NCBI GenBank assembly: GCA_963618055.1
Contig: CAVERI010000002.1
Span: forward strand, 1 to 64,000
Source of the DNA: SFHK01 sp963618055
GTDB lineage: Bacteria > Bacillota > Clostridia > Christensenellales > Aristaeellaceae
Length of the DNA: 64,000 nt
Reading direction: 5' to 3'
The notes beneath the pieces are model-generated. The model made no database searches, was not told the origin of the DNA, and saw nothing but the letters and a program-made list of their open reading frames with translations. The position numbers and the translations under genes were made by a program. Positions 24,797 through 35,074 of the stretch are shown in pieces (within the stretch, counting starts at the first letter, position 1; every line of letters starts with the position of its first letter).

Positions 24797-26623
24797 TCAG
24801 TTGTCGGTGAAGTTGCTTTCGACGGTGCCGTCGTCATGCACGCCGCCCTGCGGGCCGGCCTCCGGGCCACCCTGCTCGCCGCCCTGCGGGCCAGCCTGCT
24901 GGTAGACCTTGCCGAAGATCTCGTAGGACTTCTGCGTGAATTTCTCCATCGCGGCCTTGATCTCGTCCGCGTTGTTGCCCTCGCGCACCTTCTTGAATTC
25001 GGCCAGCTCGGTTTCCAGCGTGCTCTTGTCGGCGGGATCGAGCTTGCCCTCCATGTCCTTCATGGTCTTCTCCGTCTGATAGATCAGGTTATCGGCCTGG
25101 TTGACGGTTTCAACCTCTTCCTTGCGCTTCTTGTCCTCGGCGGCGTAGCGCTCGGCCTCGTCCATGGCGCGCTTGATGTCTTCCTCGGACATGTTGCCGG
25201 AGGAGGTGATGGTGATCTTCTGCTCGTGGCCGGTGCCCAGATCCTTGGCGGATACGTGCACGATGCCGTTGGCGTCGATATCGAAGGTAACCTCAATCTG
25301 CGGCACGCCTCTGGGCGCGGGCGCAATGCCGTCCAGCTGGAAGCGACCCAGCGTCTTGTTGTACGCCGCCATCTCGCGCTCGCCCTGCAGCACGTGGACG
25401 TCCACACTGCGCTGGCCGTCGGAAGCGGTGGAGAACACCTGAGACTTCTTCGTCGGGATGGTGGAGTTGCGGTCGATCAGGCGGGTGAACACGCCGCCCA
25501 GCGTCTCAATGCCCAGAGACAGAGGCGTTACGTCGAGCAGCAGAACGTCCTTCACGTCGCCGCCCAGAACACCGCCCTGAATGGCGGCGCCCACGGCCAC
25601 GCACTCGTCGGGGTTGATGCCCTTGAAGGGCTCCTTGCCGGTCACGCGCTGCACGGCTTCCTGCACGGCGGGGATACGGGTGGAGCCGCCCACGAGGATA
25701 ACCTTGTCGATGTCGGAGGCCTTCAGACCCGCGTCGGACAGCGCCTGATTCAGAGGCGTGATGGTCTTTTCAACCAGATCGCTGGTCAGCTCGTTGAACT
25801 TCGCGCGGGTCAGCGTCATATCCAGATGCTTGGGGCCCGTGGCGTCCGCGGTGATGAACGGCAGGTTGATGTTGGCGGTCAGGTTGCCGGAAAGCTCGAT
25901 CTTCGCGCGCTCGGCGGCTTCCTTCAGACGCTGATGCGCCTGACGGTCGGCCAGCAGGTCGATGCCGTTTTCCTTCTTGAATTCGCCCGCGACGTAGTCG
26001 ATGATGCGGTTATCGAAGTCGTCGCCGCCCAGACGGTTGTTGCCGGCGGTCGCCAGAACCTCGAACACGCCGTCTCCAACCTCCATCAGCGAAACGTCGA
26101 ACGTGCCGCCGCCCAGATCGTACACCAGAATCTTGTGAACCTCGCCCTTGTCAAGGCCGTAGGCCAGAGCAGCGGCGGTCGGCTCGTTGATAATGCGCTT
26201 TACGTCCAGACCGGCAATGCGGCCGGCGTCCTTGGTCGCCTGACGCTGCGCGTCAGAGAAGTACGCGGGCACGGTGATGACCGCCTCGGTCACGGTCTGA
26301 CCCAGATAGGCCTCGGCGTCCGCCTTCAGCTTCTGAAGAATCATGGCGCTGATCTCCGGGGGCGTGTAATCCTTGCCGTCGATGTGAACCTTATAATCGG
26401 AACCCATTTCACGCTTGATGGAAATCACCGTGCGCTCCGGGTTGGTAACAGCCTGACGCTTGGCGACCTGACCGACGAGACGCTCGCCGTTCTTGGCAAA
26501 GGCCACGACGGACGGCGTGGTGCGGGAGCCTTCCGCGTTTGCGATAACCGTGGGTTCGCCGCCTTCCATAACGGCGACGCAGGAATTGGTCGTACCAAGG
26601 TCAATACCGATAATCTTAGACAT
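24797..26623 (-). CDS. dnaK: Molecular chaperone DnaK (Hsp70)
   Basis: 608 residues from ATG 26623; the upstream in-frame ATG 26632 touches the AGGAGG and cannot be the start. N-terminal ATPase: IGIDLGTTNSCVAVMEGG, DLGGGTFDVSLMEV and ILVGGSTRIPAVQ. The substrate-binding domain (LLLDVTPLSLGIETLGG onward) and helical lid follow. The Gly/Gln/Pro-rich tail (GPQGGEQGGPEAGPQGG) ends NFTDN instead of the usual EEVD-like acidic tail. It works with DnaJ and GrpE encoded on either side, under HrcA/CIRCE control. Confidence 0.98.
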   Translation of the reverse strand: MSKIIGIDLGTTNSCVAVMEGGEPTVIANAEGSRTTPSVVAFAKNGERLVGQVAKRQAVTNPERTVISIKREMGSDYKVHIDGKDYTPPEISAMILQKLKADAEAYLGQTVTEAVITVPAYFSDAQRQATKDAGRIAGLDVKRIINEPTAAALAYGLDKGEVHKILVYDLGGGTFDVSLMEVGDGVFEVLATAGNNRLGGDDFDNRIIDYVAGEFKKENGIDLLADRQAHQRLKEAAERAKIELSGNLTANINLPFITADATGPKHLDMTLTRAKFNELTSDLVEKTITPLNQALSDAGLKASDIDKVILVGGSTRIPAVQEAVQRVTGKEPFKGINPDECVAVGAAIQGGVLGGDVKDVLLLDVTPLSLGIETLGGVFTRLIDRNSTIPTKKSQVFSTASDGQRSVDVHVLQGEREMAAYNKTLGRFQLDGIAPAPRGVPQIEVTFDIDANGIVHVSAKDLGTGHEQKITITSSGNMSEEDIKRAMDEAERYAAEDKKRKEEVETVNQADNLIYQTEKTMKDMEGKLDPADKSTLETELAEFKKVREGNNADEIKAAMEKFTQKSYEIFGKVYQQAGPQGGEQGGPEAGPQGGVHDDGTVESNFTDN

Positions 26624-26662
26624 AATATTCATCCTCCTGATTGTTGAGTGTGTGGTTGCGGT

Positions 26663-27256
26663 TTATGCTTCTTCTCCGGATGATACCTTGACCATCGCGT
26701 AGCGAATCATCTTATCCTTTACTTTATAGCCCTTCTGGAATACCTCGACGATCTTGTCCGGCTCGCCGCCGTCCACGCGCATGACCGCGTTGTGCTTATC
26801 CGGGTCGAACGTCTCGCCAAGGGCAGGAACCTCTTCAAGCCCCATTTTTCCCAGCGTGTCCAGCATGATCTTGAGCGTCATTCTCACGCCCTCGACCATG
26901 GCTCCCTCTTCGCCCTGCTGCTCGGCGTGGCGGATTGCCAGCTCCAGATTGTCGATCACAGGCAGCATCGCGAAGATCGTTTCCCTCGCGCCCTCGTCGT
27001 AGGCGTCGGTGCGCACGGTCGCGTTTCGGCGCTTGAAGTTCTGAAACTCGGCCTGCGACCGCATCCATGAATCCTTGTAGGAATCCCTTTCCTTCACGGT
27101 CTTTTCCAGCGCCGCGGCCCATTCCTCCTGCGTAGGCGTTTCCGTCTCCGCGGTTTGCGCTTCGGAAGCTTCCTCCGCCGCCTGCGCCTCCTCCGGCACC
27201 GGCTGCTCCTCGGAAACCGTCTGCCCGTTTTCCGTATTGGGCTCGTGGTTGTTCAT
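26663..27256 (-). CDS. grpE: Nucleotide exchange factor GrpE
   Basis: 197 residues from ATG 27256, supported by AAAGGGGAAG upstream; a second in-frame ATG at 27292, 8 bp after hrcA, would add 12 basic residues. An acidic disordered N-terminus (~1-45) precedes the long dimerising helix (ERDSYKDSWMRSQAEFQNFKRR) and the beta domain with the signature VEVFQKGYKVKDKMIRYAMV. It releases ADP from DnaK. It sits between hrcA and dnaK, as usual. Confidence 0.95.
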   Translation of the reverse strand: MNNHEPNTENGQTVSEEQPVPEEAQAAEEASEAQTAETETPTQEEWAAALEKTVKERDSYKDSWMRSQAEFQNFKRRNATVRTDAYDEGARETIFAMLPVIDNLELAIRHAEQQGEEGAMVEGVRMTLKIMLDTLGKMGLEEVPALGETFDPDKHNAVMRVDGGEPDKIVEVFQKGYKVKDKMIRYAMVKVSSGEEA

Positions 27257-27299
27257 GATTTTCTTCCCCTTTTTCTTGATGCGCTTTTTCATTTTTCGT

Positions 27300-28322
27300 C
27301 TATTCTCCCGACAGAAGCCTGCTGATCACCTGTCCCATATAATCCATCACCGTAACCACGCGCTGATAGTTCATTCGCGTAGGCCCGATGATGCCCAGCG
27401 TGCCCGTTCCGTGGCTGCCCACGCGGTACGTCGCCGTGACAAGCGAGCAGTCCTTCAGTTCCTCGATTTCATTTTCCGAACCGATCCGGATGGTCACCTC
27501 CATGCCGCCGGAACGCTTCAGAATCTGCGCCAGCCGCTCCTTTGACTCGAAGATGGTAAGGAAGCTCTTCGCCTTCTCCACGTCGCTGTATTCCGGATAG
27601 TTCAGCATCTTCGTCGCGCCGCCGACGACCACGTCCTCCGGCGCGTCCTCAATGAGCTTATCCTCCATTGCCTTCATCACGCCGCCAAGCAAGCGGCGGT
27701 GCGTGGAAAGGTCGCGGAACAGCTGCGCGAAAATCTGCCGTACCTCGCTGAGCGTGTGATCCGCCAGCTGCTCGGTAAGCATTTCAGAGATGCGGTACAG
27801 AAGCTCGGAGGTAATGCCCTCCGGCACGCGAATCACCGCGTCCTTCACAATGCCCGCCGAGGTAACCACGATCATCAGCGCCGTCTGATCGGTCACCGGC
27901 ACAAGCTGCACGCGCCTGATCTTCAGCGTCTGAATCTGCGGAGCCACGATCACCGAGGTATACTGCGTCGCGTCCGAAAGCACATTCGCCGCGCCGCGGA
28001 TCATCTCCTCGATCTGCTTGGAGCGATCCTGCATGTAGTGGTCGATGCGCGTCTTCTCGTTTTCCGAGATGCCGTTCATCTGAACCAGATGGTCTACATA
28101 CAGGCGGTACGCCTTATTGGAAGGAATTCGTCCGGCGGACGTATGCGGCTGCGCCAGATAGCCAAGCTCCTCCAAATCGGACATCTCATTGCGAATCGTC
28201 GCGGGGGAAAACCCCACTCCCGATTTGCGGGAGATGGTGCGCGAGCCGACGGGCATAGCGGTCATGATATAGTCGTCAATGATTGCCTGCAAAATTCTGA
28301 ACTTTCGCTCATCCAGCGTCAT
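27300..28322 (-). CDS. hrcA: Heat-inducible transcription repressor HrcA
   Basis: 340 residues from ATG 28322 with GGAGGAGGTGA upstream; the longer frame would run through the CIRCE operator. The N-terminal winged helix contains SRTISRKSGVGFSPATIRNEMSDLEELGYL, followed by the GAF-like domain. It represses its own operon by binding CIRCE and is refolded by GroEL in Bacillota (established); groES/groEL are not in the window. Confidence 0.97.
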   Translation of the reverse strand: MTLDERKFRILQAIIDDYIMTAMPVGSRTISRKSGVGFSPATIRNEMSDLEELGYLAQPHTSAGRIPSNKAYRLYVDHLVQMNGISENEKTRIDHYMQDRSKQIEEMIRGAANVLSDATQYTSVIVAPQIQTLKIRRVQLVPVTDQTALMIVVTSAGIVKDAVIRVPEGITSELLYRISEMLTEQLADHTLSEVRQIFAQLFRDLSTHRRLLGGVMKAMEDKLIEDAPEDVVVGGATKMLNYPEYSDVEKAKSFLTIFESKERLAQILKRSGGMEVTIRIGSENEIEELKDCSLVTATYRVGSHGTGTLGIIGPTRMNYQRVVTVMDYMGQVISRLLSGE

Positions 28323-28342
28323 ACGCTCACCTCCTCCAGTCG

Positions 28343-28369
28343 TTAGCACTCGATGTGCTTGAGTGCTAA
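28343..28369. promoter_or_regulatory. CIRCE operator upstream of hrcA
   Basis: A perfect match to the consensus: TTAGCACTC (28343-28351), 9-bp spacer, GAGTGCTAA (28361-28369). A third half-site TTAGCACTC lies at 28385-28393, overlapping the promoter -10. HrcA dimers should bind here and block transcription of hrcA-grpE-dnaK-dnaJ and downstream genes. Confidence 0.97.
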
Positions 28370-28381
28370 TCACTGTGCGTA

Positions 28382-28411
28382 AGATTAGCACTCGGGAGGG
28401 TAGTTTGTCAA
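28382..28411 (-). promoter_or_regulatory. Promoter of the hrcA-dnaK operon
   Basis: On the minus strand TTGACA (28411-28406) and TAATCT (28387-28382) are spaced by 18 bp. The -10 element overlaps the extra CIRCE half-site, and the full CIRCE lies just downstream, ideal for repression. Confidence 0.7.
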
Positions 28412-28467
28412 TACCCCGTAAGTAAAATACATGTTAATTCTGGAAAAGCCGCAAAATCGCGCGTTTT

Positions 28468-29595
28468 TCACCGTTCCAGCGCCGTCACAAGCCTCACAAC
28501 CACCGCGTTCTGCACATCCATGCCCGCCGCTGTCAGGGCGAACCGATCACCCGTCAGGCGCGCGAGTCCGCCGTCCGCCAGCGGACGAATCTCCCTCCGC
28601 AGGGTCTCCGCGCAATTTCTTCCATACGCGCGTTCAAACGCCGACAGCGAAATTCCCTTCGTCATGCGCAGCCCGAGCAGCAGCGTTTCTTCCATTTTTT
28701 CTGCGCCGCGCACAGGCTCCCGCTCGCTCCGCGGCGCGCCGGAGAGATACGCGCGGTAATCGGGGTTGAAAAACCGTTCGTCATTCATCATCGAGTGCGC
28801 GGCGCAGCCGAAGCCGATGTAGTTCCCGCGTTCCCAATATACAAGGTTATGCCGGCATTCAAAGCCCGGCCGCGCGTAATTGGAGATTTCATAGCGCTCC
28901 ATGCCGGCGGCGCGCGTTTTTTCAAGCGCAAGACGCTGCATGCGCACGCTGTCCTCGTCGCGCGGCTCAGGCAGCTCGCCCGCCTCCACGCGCCGGGTCA
29001 GCGGCGTTCCCTCCTCCAAAATCAGGCTGTAGCAGGAAAGATGCGCAGCCGGCAGCGCAAGCGCCGCGTCCAGCGTCTCCGCGAAATCCTCCGCCGTCTG
29101 GCCGGGCAGCGCGTACATGAGATCGAGATTGATGTTCGAAATCCCGGCCTCAAACGCGTCGTCCGCCGCCCGCGCGGCCTCCGGCCACGTGTGCACGCGG
29201 CCAAGCAGCGCGAGAAGCCCTGTCTGGCTCGCCTGCGCGCCGAAGGAAACGCGGTTCACGCCCGCGCCCCTGAACGCGCGCAGCTTCGCCGCGTCCACTG
29301 TGCCGGGGTTCGCCTCCATGCTGATTTCCGCGTTCGCGTCCAGCGAAAAAAAGCGCGCCGCGCCGTCCAGCAGCCGTGAAAGCTGATCGGGCGACAGCAA
29401 AGAAGGCGTCCCCCCGCCGATGTACAGCGTGGGCACGCCCAGAGCCCCGTATTCCTCCCGTGCGCGCGCCATCTCCTGAAGCACGCGCGCGACGTATTCG
29501 TCCGCGTCCGCAAGCCTTCCGGCGTATGATTCAAAATCGCAGTACGCGCACTTGCGGACGCAGTACGGAATGTGGATATATACGGAAGCGATCAT
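28468..29595 (-). CDS. hemW: Heme chaperone HemW (radical SAM)
   Basis: 375 residues from ATG 29595; the longer frame lies inside lepA. The start SVYIHIPYCVRKCAYCDFESY carries the CxxxCxxC cluster motif, and GGGTPSLL follows. Once annotated as oxygen-independent coproporphyrinogen III oxidase, this family (lacking the extra N-terminal motif of HemN) is now seen as a heme-binding chaperone. It lies 2 bp after lepA, a conserved pairing, and just before the hrcA promoter region. Confidence 0.93.
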   Translation of the reverse strand: MIASVYIHIPYCVRKCAYCDFESYAGRLADADEYVARVLQEMARAREEYGALGVPTLYIGGGTPSLLSPDQLSRLLDGAARFFSLDANAEISMEANPGTVDAAKLRAFRGAGVNRVSFGAQASQTGLLALLGRVHTWPEAARAADDAFEAGISNINLDLMYALPGQTAEDFAETLDAALALPAAHLSCYSLILEEGTPLTRRVEAGELPEPRDEDSVRMQRLALEKTRAAGMERYEISNYARPGFECRHNLVYWERGNYIGFGCAAHSMMNDERFFNPDYRAYLSGAPRSEREPVRGAEKMEETLLLGLRMTKGISLSAFERAYGRNCAETLRREIRPLADGGLARLTGDRFALTAAGMDVQNAVVVRLVTALER

Positions 29596-29597
29596 AA

Positions 29598-31406
<1,809 letters not shown>

Positions 31407-31447
31407 CCAAATTCCTCCAAACCCCAAACGGCCAAGATTCCATTCTG

Positions 31448-31476
31448 ATTTTACACGATGAAATGTGAAAAATCAA
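31448..31476 (-). promoter_or_regulatory. Promoter of lepA-hemW
   Basis: On the minus strand TTGATT (31476-31471) and TAAAAT (31453-31448) are spaced by 17 bp. The -35 overlaps the stop codon of the upstream secreted-protein gene. Confidence 0.65.
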
Positions 31477-32378
31477 TAAGCGTTGTAATGCTGCATCCAG
31501 ATAATTTCGTTGTTTTCGTCAAACAGCACGTTGTAGATGCCCTCGACGTCATTCCTCTGATAGTACCGGTCGATCAGCGATTTCATCGTCTGCGCGTCGG
31601 GCGACACCTGCTCGGTCTCATATACCGAGCGGTCGGGATCGGGCATCCACACGAGCGCGTCAGCGCTTACCGCGTATTCGCAGTCCTCCGGCACGTCGTT
31701 GGCGGTGTAAATCGTATAGATCGACGAATCGTATTCCACCGAGCAGAAGTCCAGCATGACATAGATCCTTCCATCCCGCTCATACGCGTCCTTCAGATAG
31801 GCCATGAACTGCGTGGAAATCTTCCTTTTAATGAGCTTCAGCCCCGGAAGCATTCGGTCTTCAAAGTCCCGGACGGTACCCTCCGCGTCGGCTCCCCAGC
31901 TGTTCAGCGTTACCTTACAGTCGTATCGGTCGTTCAGCGGCGCGATATATACGTCCGTCGTATACTCGTCGTCGGTGTTTGAGCCCTTCAAAAACAGGTA
32001 GCGATAGCGGATGTGCGCGCCCGCGCCGCCGCCCCATGGTGTGTCCGTCCAGTCGTCCGGGCCAAAGGAGGCCGTCACGCGCCCATAGCGCGAAACGCCG
32101 TTCAGCTGCTCCTCTAAGATCCCGCGATAGGTGCTGCTCTCCCTGCGCTCAAGCAGGTCGACCGTGATTTCCGCCGTCTCCGTGTACGCGCTCAAAAGCA
32201 GTCCCGATGGCTCGATATAGCTGACCGCGCGCCAGCCCTCCATTGCGCTTTCGTCCATTACCGCCTGATAGGCGTCGTACACCGTTCCGTCCGGCTTCGC
32301 CTCCGCGTCCTCCGCGTGCGCGGAGACCATGCCCAGCGCCAGCAGAACCGCGAGGAACACCAGAATCGTTCGCTTCAT
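31473..32378 (-). CDS. Secreted protein of unknown function
   Basis: 301 residues with a clear signal peptide (MKRTILVFLAVLLALGMVSAHA, cleavage near residue 22) and GGGGGAGA upstream. The mature part is acidic, rich in Tyr and Asp, without Cys pairs or known motifs. Two weakly similar halves of about 140 residues (one around EPSGLLLSAYTETAEI, one around GRIYVMLDFCSVEYD) suggest a duplicated alpha/beta domain. It resembles other small secreted proteins in this window in style but not in sequence. It is divergent from deoC with overlapping promoters. Function unknown. Confidence 0.75.
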   Translation of the reverse strand: MKRTILVFLAVLLALGMVSAHAEDAEAKPDGTVYDAYQAVMDESAMEGWRAVSYIEPSGLLLSAYTETAEITVDLLERRESSTYRGILEEQLNGVSRYGRVTASFGPDDWTDTPWGGGAGAHIRYRYLFLKGSNTDDEYTTDVYIAPLNDRYDCKVTLNSWGADAEGTVRDFEDRMLPGLKLIKRKISTQFMAYLKDAYERDGRIYVMLDFCSVEYDSSIYTIYTANDVPEDCEYAVSADALVWMPDPDRSVYETEQVSPDAQTMKSLIDRYYQRNDVEGIYNVLFDENNEIIWMQHYNAY

Positions 32379-32411
32379 CCGTTCTCTCCCCCTTCAAATT
32401 CGAAATGCCGC

Positions 32412-32440
32412 TTGCCAGCGGGTTCCTTTTCCGTTATAAT
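32412..32440 (+). promoter_or_regulatory. Promoter of deoC
   Basis: TTGCCA (32412-32417) and TATAAT (32435-32440) with a 17-bp spacer. Its -10 shares bases with the -10 of the opposite promoter at 32436-32441, so the two probably exclude each other. Confidence 0.75.
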
Positions 32441-32464
32441 ATCACATAAGCGCGTCTTTTGCAA
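32436..32464 (-). promoter_or_regulatory. Promoter of the secreted-protein gene, overlapping the deoC promoter
   Basis: On the minus strand TTGCAA (32464-32459) and TATTAT (32441-32436) are spaced by 17 bp. The -10 overlaps the plus-strand TATAAT by five bases. Confidence 0.6.
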
Positions 32465-32491
32465 ATCACGCGCGTTAAAAGGAGGATTTTC

Positions 32492-33154
32492 ATGAAAAAC
32501 ATACAGACCTACATCGACAACACACTTCTGAAATCCGACGCCACGCCGGAGATGATCGAGAAGCTGTGCAGGGAGTCCATCGAATACGGCTTTGCCTCCG
32601 TGTGCGTCAATCCCGGCTATGTGCCTTTGGCTGCGAGGCTGCTCGCCGGATCGCCCGTCAAGGTTTGCACCGTGATCGGCTTCCCGCTCGGTCAGAACCA
32701 GACCGAGGTCAAGGCGTTCGAGGCTTCGATGGCCGCGAAGTACGGCGCGGAGGAGCTGGACATGGTTATCAACGTCGGCCGCCTGAAGGCCGGGGACGAC
32801 GAGTATGTGAAAAACGACATTGCCGCCGTCGTGAAGGCGGGCGGCGGCAGGCTGGTCAAGGTCATCATCGAAACCTTCCTGCTGACGGATGAGGAAAAGG
32901 TTCGCGCGTGCCGTCTGGCGAAGGAGGCCGGCGCGGACTACGTGAAGACCTGCACGGGCTTCATGGGCGGCGGCGCGAACGTGCACGACATTGCCCTGAT
33001 GCGCCAGACCGTCGGCCCGGAGATGGGCGTAAAGGCCTCCGGCGGCGTGCGCGATTACGAGAGCACCAAGGCGCTGATCGACGCGGGCGCGACCCGCATC
33101 GGCGCTTCCAGCGGCAAAAAGATCGTCGAGGGCGCGCTGGCCGCGAACGACTGA
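32492..33154 (+). CDS. deoC: Deoxyribose-phosphate aldolase
   Basis: 220 residues from ATG 32492 behind AAAAGGAGG. The Schiff-base lysine is in DYVKTCTGF and the proton-relay lysine in GVKASGGVRDYE; FASVCVNPGYV and CTVIGFPLG are also typical. It cleaves 2-deoxyribose 5-phosphate to glyceraldehyde 3-phosphate and acetaldehyde in deoxynucleoside catabolism. No other deo genes are nearby; the genes 3' of it encode an AAA ATPase and a URO-D-like protein. Confidence 0.96.
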   Translation: MKNIQTYIDNTLLKSDATPEMIEKLCRESIEYGFASVCVNPGYVPLAARLLAGSPVKVCTVIGFPLGQNQTEVKAFEASMAAKYGAEELDMVINVGRLKAGDDEYVKNDIAAVVKAGGGRLVKVIIETFLLTDEEKVRACRLAKEAGADYVKTCTGFMGGGANVHDIALMRQTVGPEMGVKASGGVRDYESTKALIDAGATRIGASSGKKIVEGALAAND

Positions 33155-33184
33155 GTATCCTTGCGAATCATTAGGAGGTTTCCC

Positions 33185-34051
33185 ATGCTGTACCTGTCGG
33201 ATTTCACCTTTCCGGACGTCGAGCGCGAAACCTCCTTTTTCATGGCCGAGAAGCGCACCTGCTACGATTCCTTCTATCCCTTCAAGGTGCTCTCTGCCCG
33301 CGGTGTGAAATCGATGCGCTTCGAGCCGATTACGCTTTTCTACGGCGGCAACGGCTGCGGGAAGACCACCGCGCTCAACGTCATTGCTGAGAAGCTGGGG
33401 CTTCCGCGCGACACGCTGTATAATCGTTCGAACTTCTTTCAGGACTACGTGGACATGTGCCATTGCGAAACGCGCCAGCCAGTCACGCCCGACAGCCGCA
33501 TCATCACCAGCGACGACGTGTTCGACTACATGATGAACGTGCGCGCGATCAACGAGGGCATCAACCAGAGGCGCGAGGATCTGTTCGTGGACTACCTCGA
33601 CAACAAATACGCCAAATTCCAGCTGCGCTCGATGGATGACTACGAAAGGCTGAAGAAAATCACGATGGCGCGCAGCAGCACACAGTCCAAATACGTGCGC
33701 AAAAACCTGATGGACAACGTGCGCGAGCTTTCAAACGGCGAAAGCGCCTACTTCTATTTCACCGACAAGATAAAGGAGCCGGGGCTGTACCTGCTCGACG
33801 AGCCGGAAAACAGCCTTTCTCCCGCCCGGCAGCGGGAGCTGACGAAATTTCTGGAGGAATCCGTCCGCTTCTTCGACTGCCAGTTCATCATCTCCACGCA
33901 TTCCCCCTTCCTGCTCGCCATGCGCGGCGCGCGCGTGTACGATCTGGACGCCGACCCTGCCCGCGTTCGCCGCTGGACGGAGCTGCCCGCGGTGCAGGCC
34001 TACCACCGCTTTTTCAAGGAACACGCATCGGACTTCGAAAACGACGACTGA
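33185..34051 (+). CDS. AAA-family ATPase (AAA_15/21-type, SMC/ABC-like)
   Basis: 288 residues from ATG 33185 with TAGGAGG upstream. Walker A is FYGGNGCGKTTALNVI (~57-72). The signature-like segment VRELSNGESAYFYF precedes Walker B GLYLLDEPENSLSP (~198-211), and STHSPFLLAMRG carries the switch His. Predicted stand-alone ABC-type ATPase of the kind seen in overcoming-lysogenization or toxin-antitoxin-like systems, but nothing adjacent supports defence. The middle region with KITMARSSTQSKYVR would be the helical insert. Role unknown. Confidence 0.8.
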   Translation: MLYLSDFTFPDVERETSFFMAEKRTCYDSFYPFKVLSARGVKSMRFEPITLFYGGNGCGKTTALNVIAEKLGLPRDTLYNRSNFFQDYVDMCHCETRQPVTPDSRIITSDDVFDYMMNVRAINEGINQRREDLFVDYLDNKYAKFQLRSMDDYERLKKITMARSSTQSKYVRKNLMDNVRELSNGESAYFYFTDKIKEPGLYLLDEPENSLSPARQRELTKFLEESVRFFDCQFIISTHSPFLLAMRGARVYDLDADPARVRRWTELPAVQAYHRFFKEHASDFENDD

Positions 34052-34075
34052 ATATCCTTCACAGGAGGCATGAAC

Positions 34076-35005
34076 ATGACGCCAAAGGAACGATTTCTCT
34101 GCGCGCTGAATCTGGGCACCCCCGACCGGGTTCCCACGTTTGAATTGGAATTTCAGCTTTCGGAGGAGCTCTGCGGCAAGCGCTTCTTGACCGAGGAGGA
34201 CTTGAAAAACGCTTCTCCAAAGGAAATCGAGCGCAAAATCGCCGAGAACGCCGAAACGCTGCTTGAGGTGTACACTCTTCTTGAGCACGACGCGATCTGC
34301 GTACACTACCTGAACGAGGCGCACCAGATTGAAACCGTAAAGCGCCTGCGCGAGCTTTCCGGCGACCGGTTCGCCATTCTGGCGCACGGCGACGGAACCT
34401 TCGCCATTCCGGACGGAGACGGGCTCGAAAAGCTGGCCGTCGCCATGTATGAGGATCCTGAAAGCCTGCACCGGGAAGCCGAGGAGATGATGAATTCCGC
34501 CATCCGGCACGACCTCGCCCTGCTGGACGCGGGCTACGACGGCTTCATCCTCTGCAGCGACTATTGCTTCAATCAGGGGCCGTTCATGTCCCCCAAGATG
34601 TTCGGCGAATTTGTCGCGCCCTACCTCGCCGAAATCATCCGCCAGATTCGCGCGCACGGCGGCTACGCCATCAAGCATACGGACGGCAACATCATGCCCA
34701 TCCTCGACCAGCTCGTCGCCGCCAACCCGCACGCCCTCCACTCCCTCGACCCCATGGCGGGCGTGGATATCGCCGAGGTCAAGCGCCTGTACGGAAATAA
34801 GGTTGCCCTCTGCGGTAACGTCCACTGCGCCGCCATGCAGACCGGCACCCCAGAACAGGTCGTCGCCTCCGCCGAATACTGCCTGACCCACGCCAAGCCC
34901 GGCGGCGGCTATATCTTCGCCACCAGCAACATCCCCTTCAAGGGTCTCCCCCTCGAACGCTACCTCCTCGTCCTCGATGTATGGAAGCGTATGCGCGACT
35001 ATTGA
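34076..35005 (+). CDS. Uroporphyrinogen decarboxylase (URO-D)-family protein
   Basis: 309 residues from ATG 34076, because ACAGGAGG ends right against the earlier ATG 34070. The start TPKERFLCALNLGTPDRVP is typical of URO-D/MtaA-type TIM barrels. IKHTDGNIMPILDQL and LHSLDPMAGVDIAEVK carry the conserved His/Asp pattern of the methyltransferase (MtaA/CmuA) branch rather than HemE. No heme-synthesis genes are in the window, so a methyltransferase-like or uncharacterised role is more likely. It is probably co-transcribed with the ATPase upstream (24-bp gap). Confidence 0.82.
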   Translation: MTPKERFLCALNLGTPDRVPTFELEFQLSEELCGKRFLTEEDLKNASPKEIERKIAENAETLLEVYTLLEHDAICVHYLNEAHQIETVKRLRELSGDRFAILAHGDGTFAIPDGDGLEKLAVAMYEDPESLHREAEEMMNSAIRHDLALLDAGYDGFILCSDYCFNQGPFMSPKMFGEFVAPYLAEIIRQIRAHGGYAIKHTDGNIMPILDQLVAANPHALHSLDPMAGVDIAEVKRLYGNKVALCGNVHCAAMQTGTPEQVVASAEYCLTHAKPGGGYIFATSNIPFKGLPLERYLLVLDVWKRMRDY

Positions 35006-35022
35006 TTTCGAGCTATGGAAAA

Positions 35023-35055
35023 CGCCGCTGCGCGACATGTGGGTCGGCAGCGGCG
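35023..35055 (-). terminator. Terminator of proS
   Basis: A 9-bp GC stem (35023-35031 with 35047-35055) lies in the convergent gap. On the minus strand it is followed by gttttcc. It probably ends the proS transcript and may also limit plus-strand readthrough. Confidence 0.6.
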
Positions 35056-35074
35056 CTGGGTTTGAAAGGGATTC

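Noticed and set aside
23909..26647. 912-codon plus-strand frame across dnaJ and dnaK
   Set aside because: Antisense of two highly conserved chaperone genes; its length reflects high GC and third-position bias, not a real protein.
33185..34051. OLD-family or Gabija-like defence ATPase
   Set aside because: No TOPRIM domain and no helicase partner adjacent; neighbours are deoC and a URO-D-like gene.
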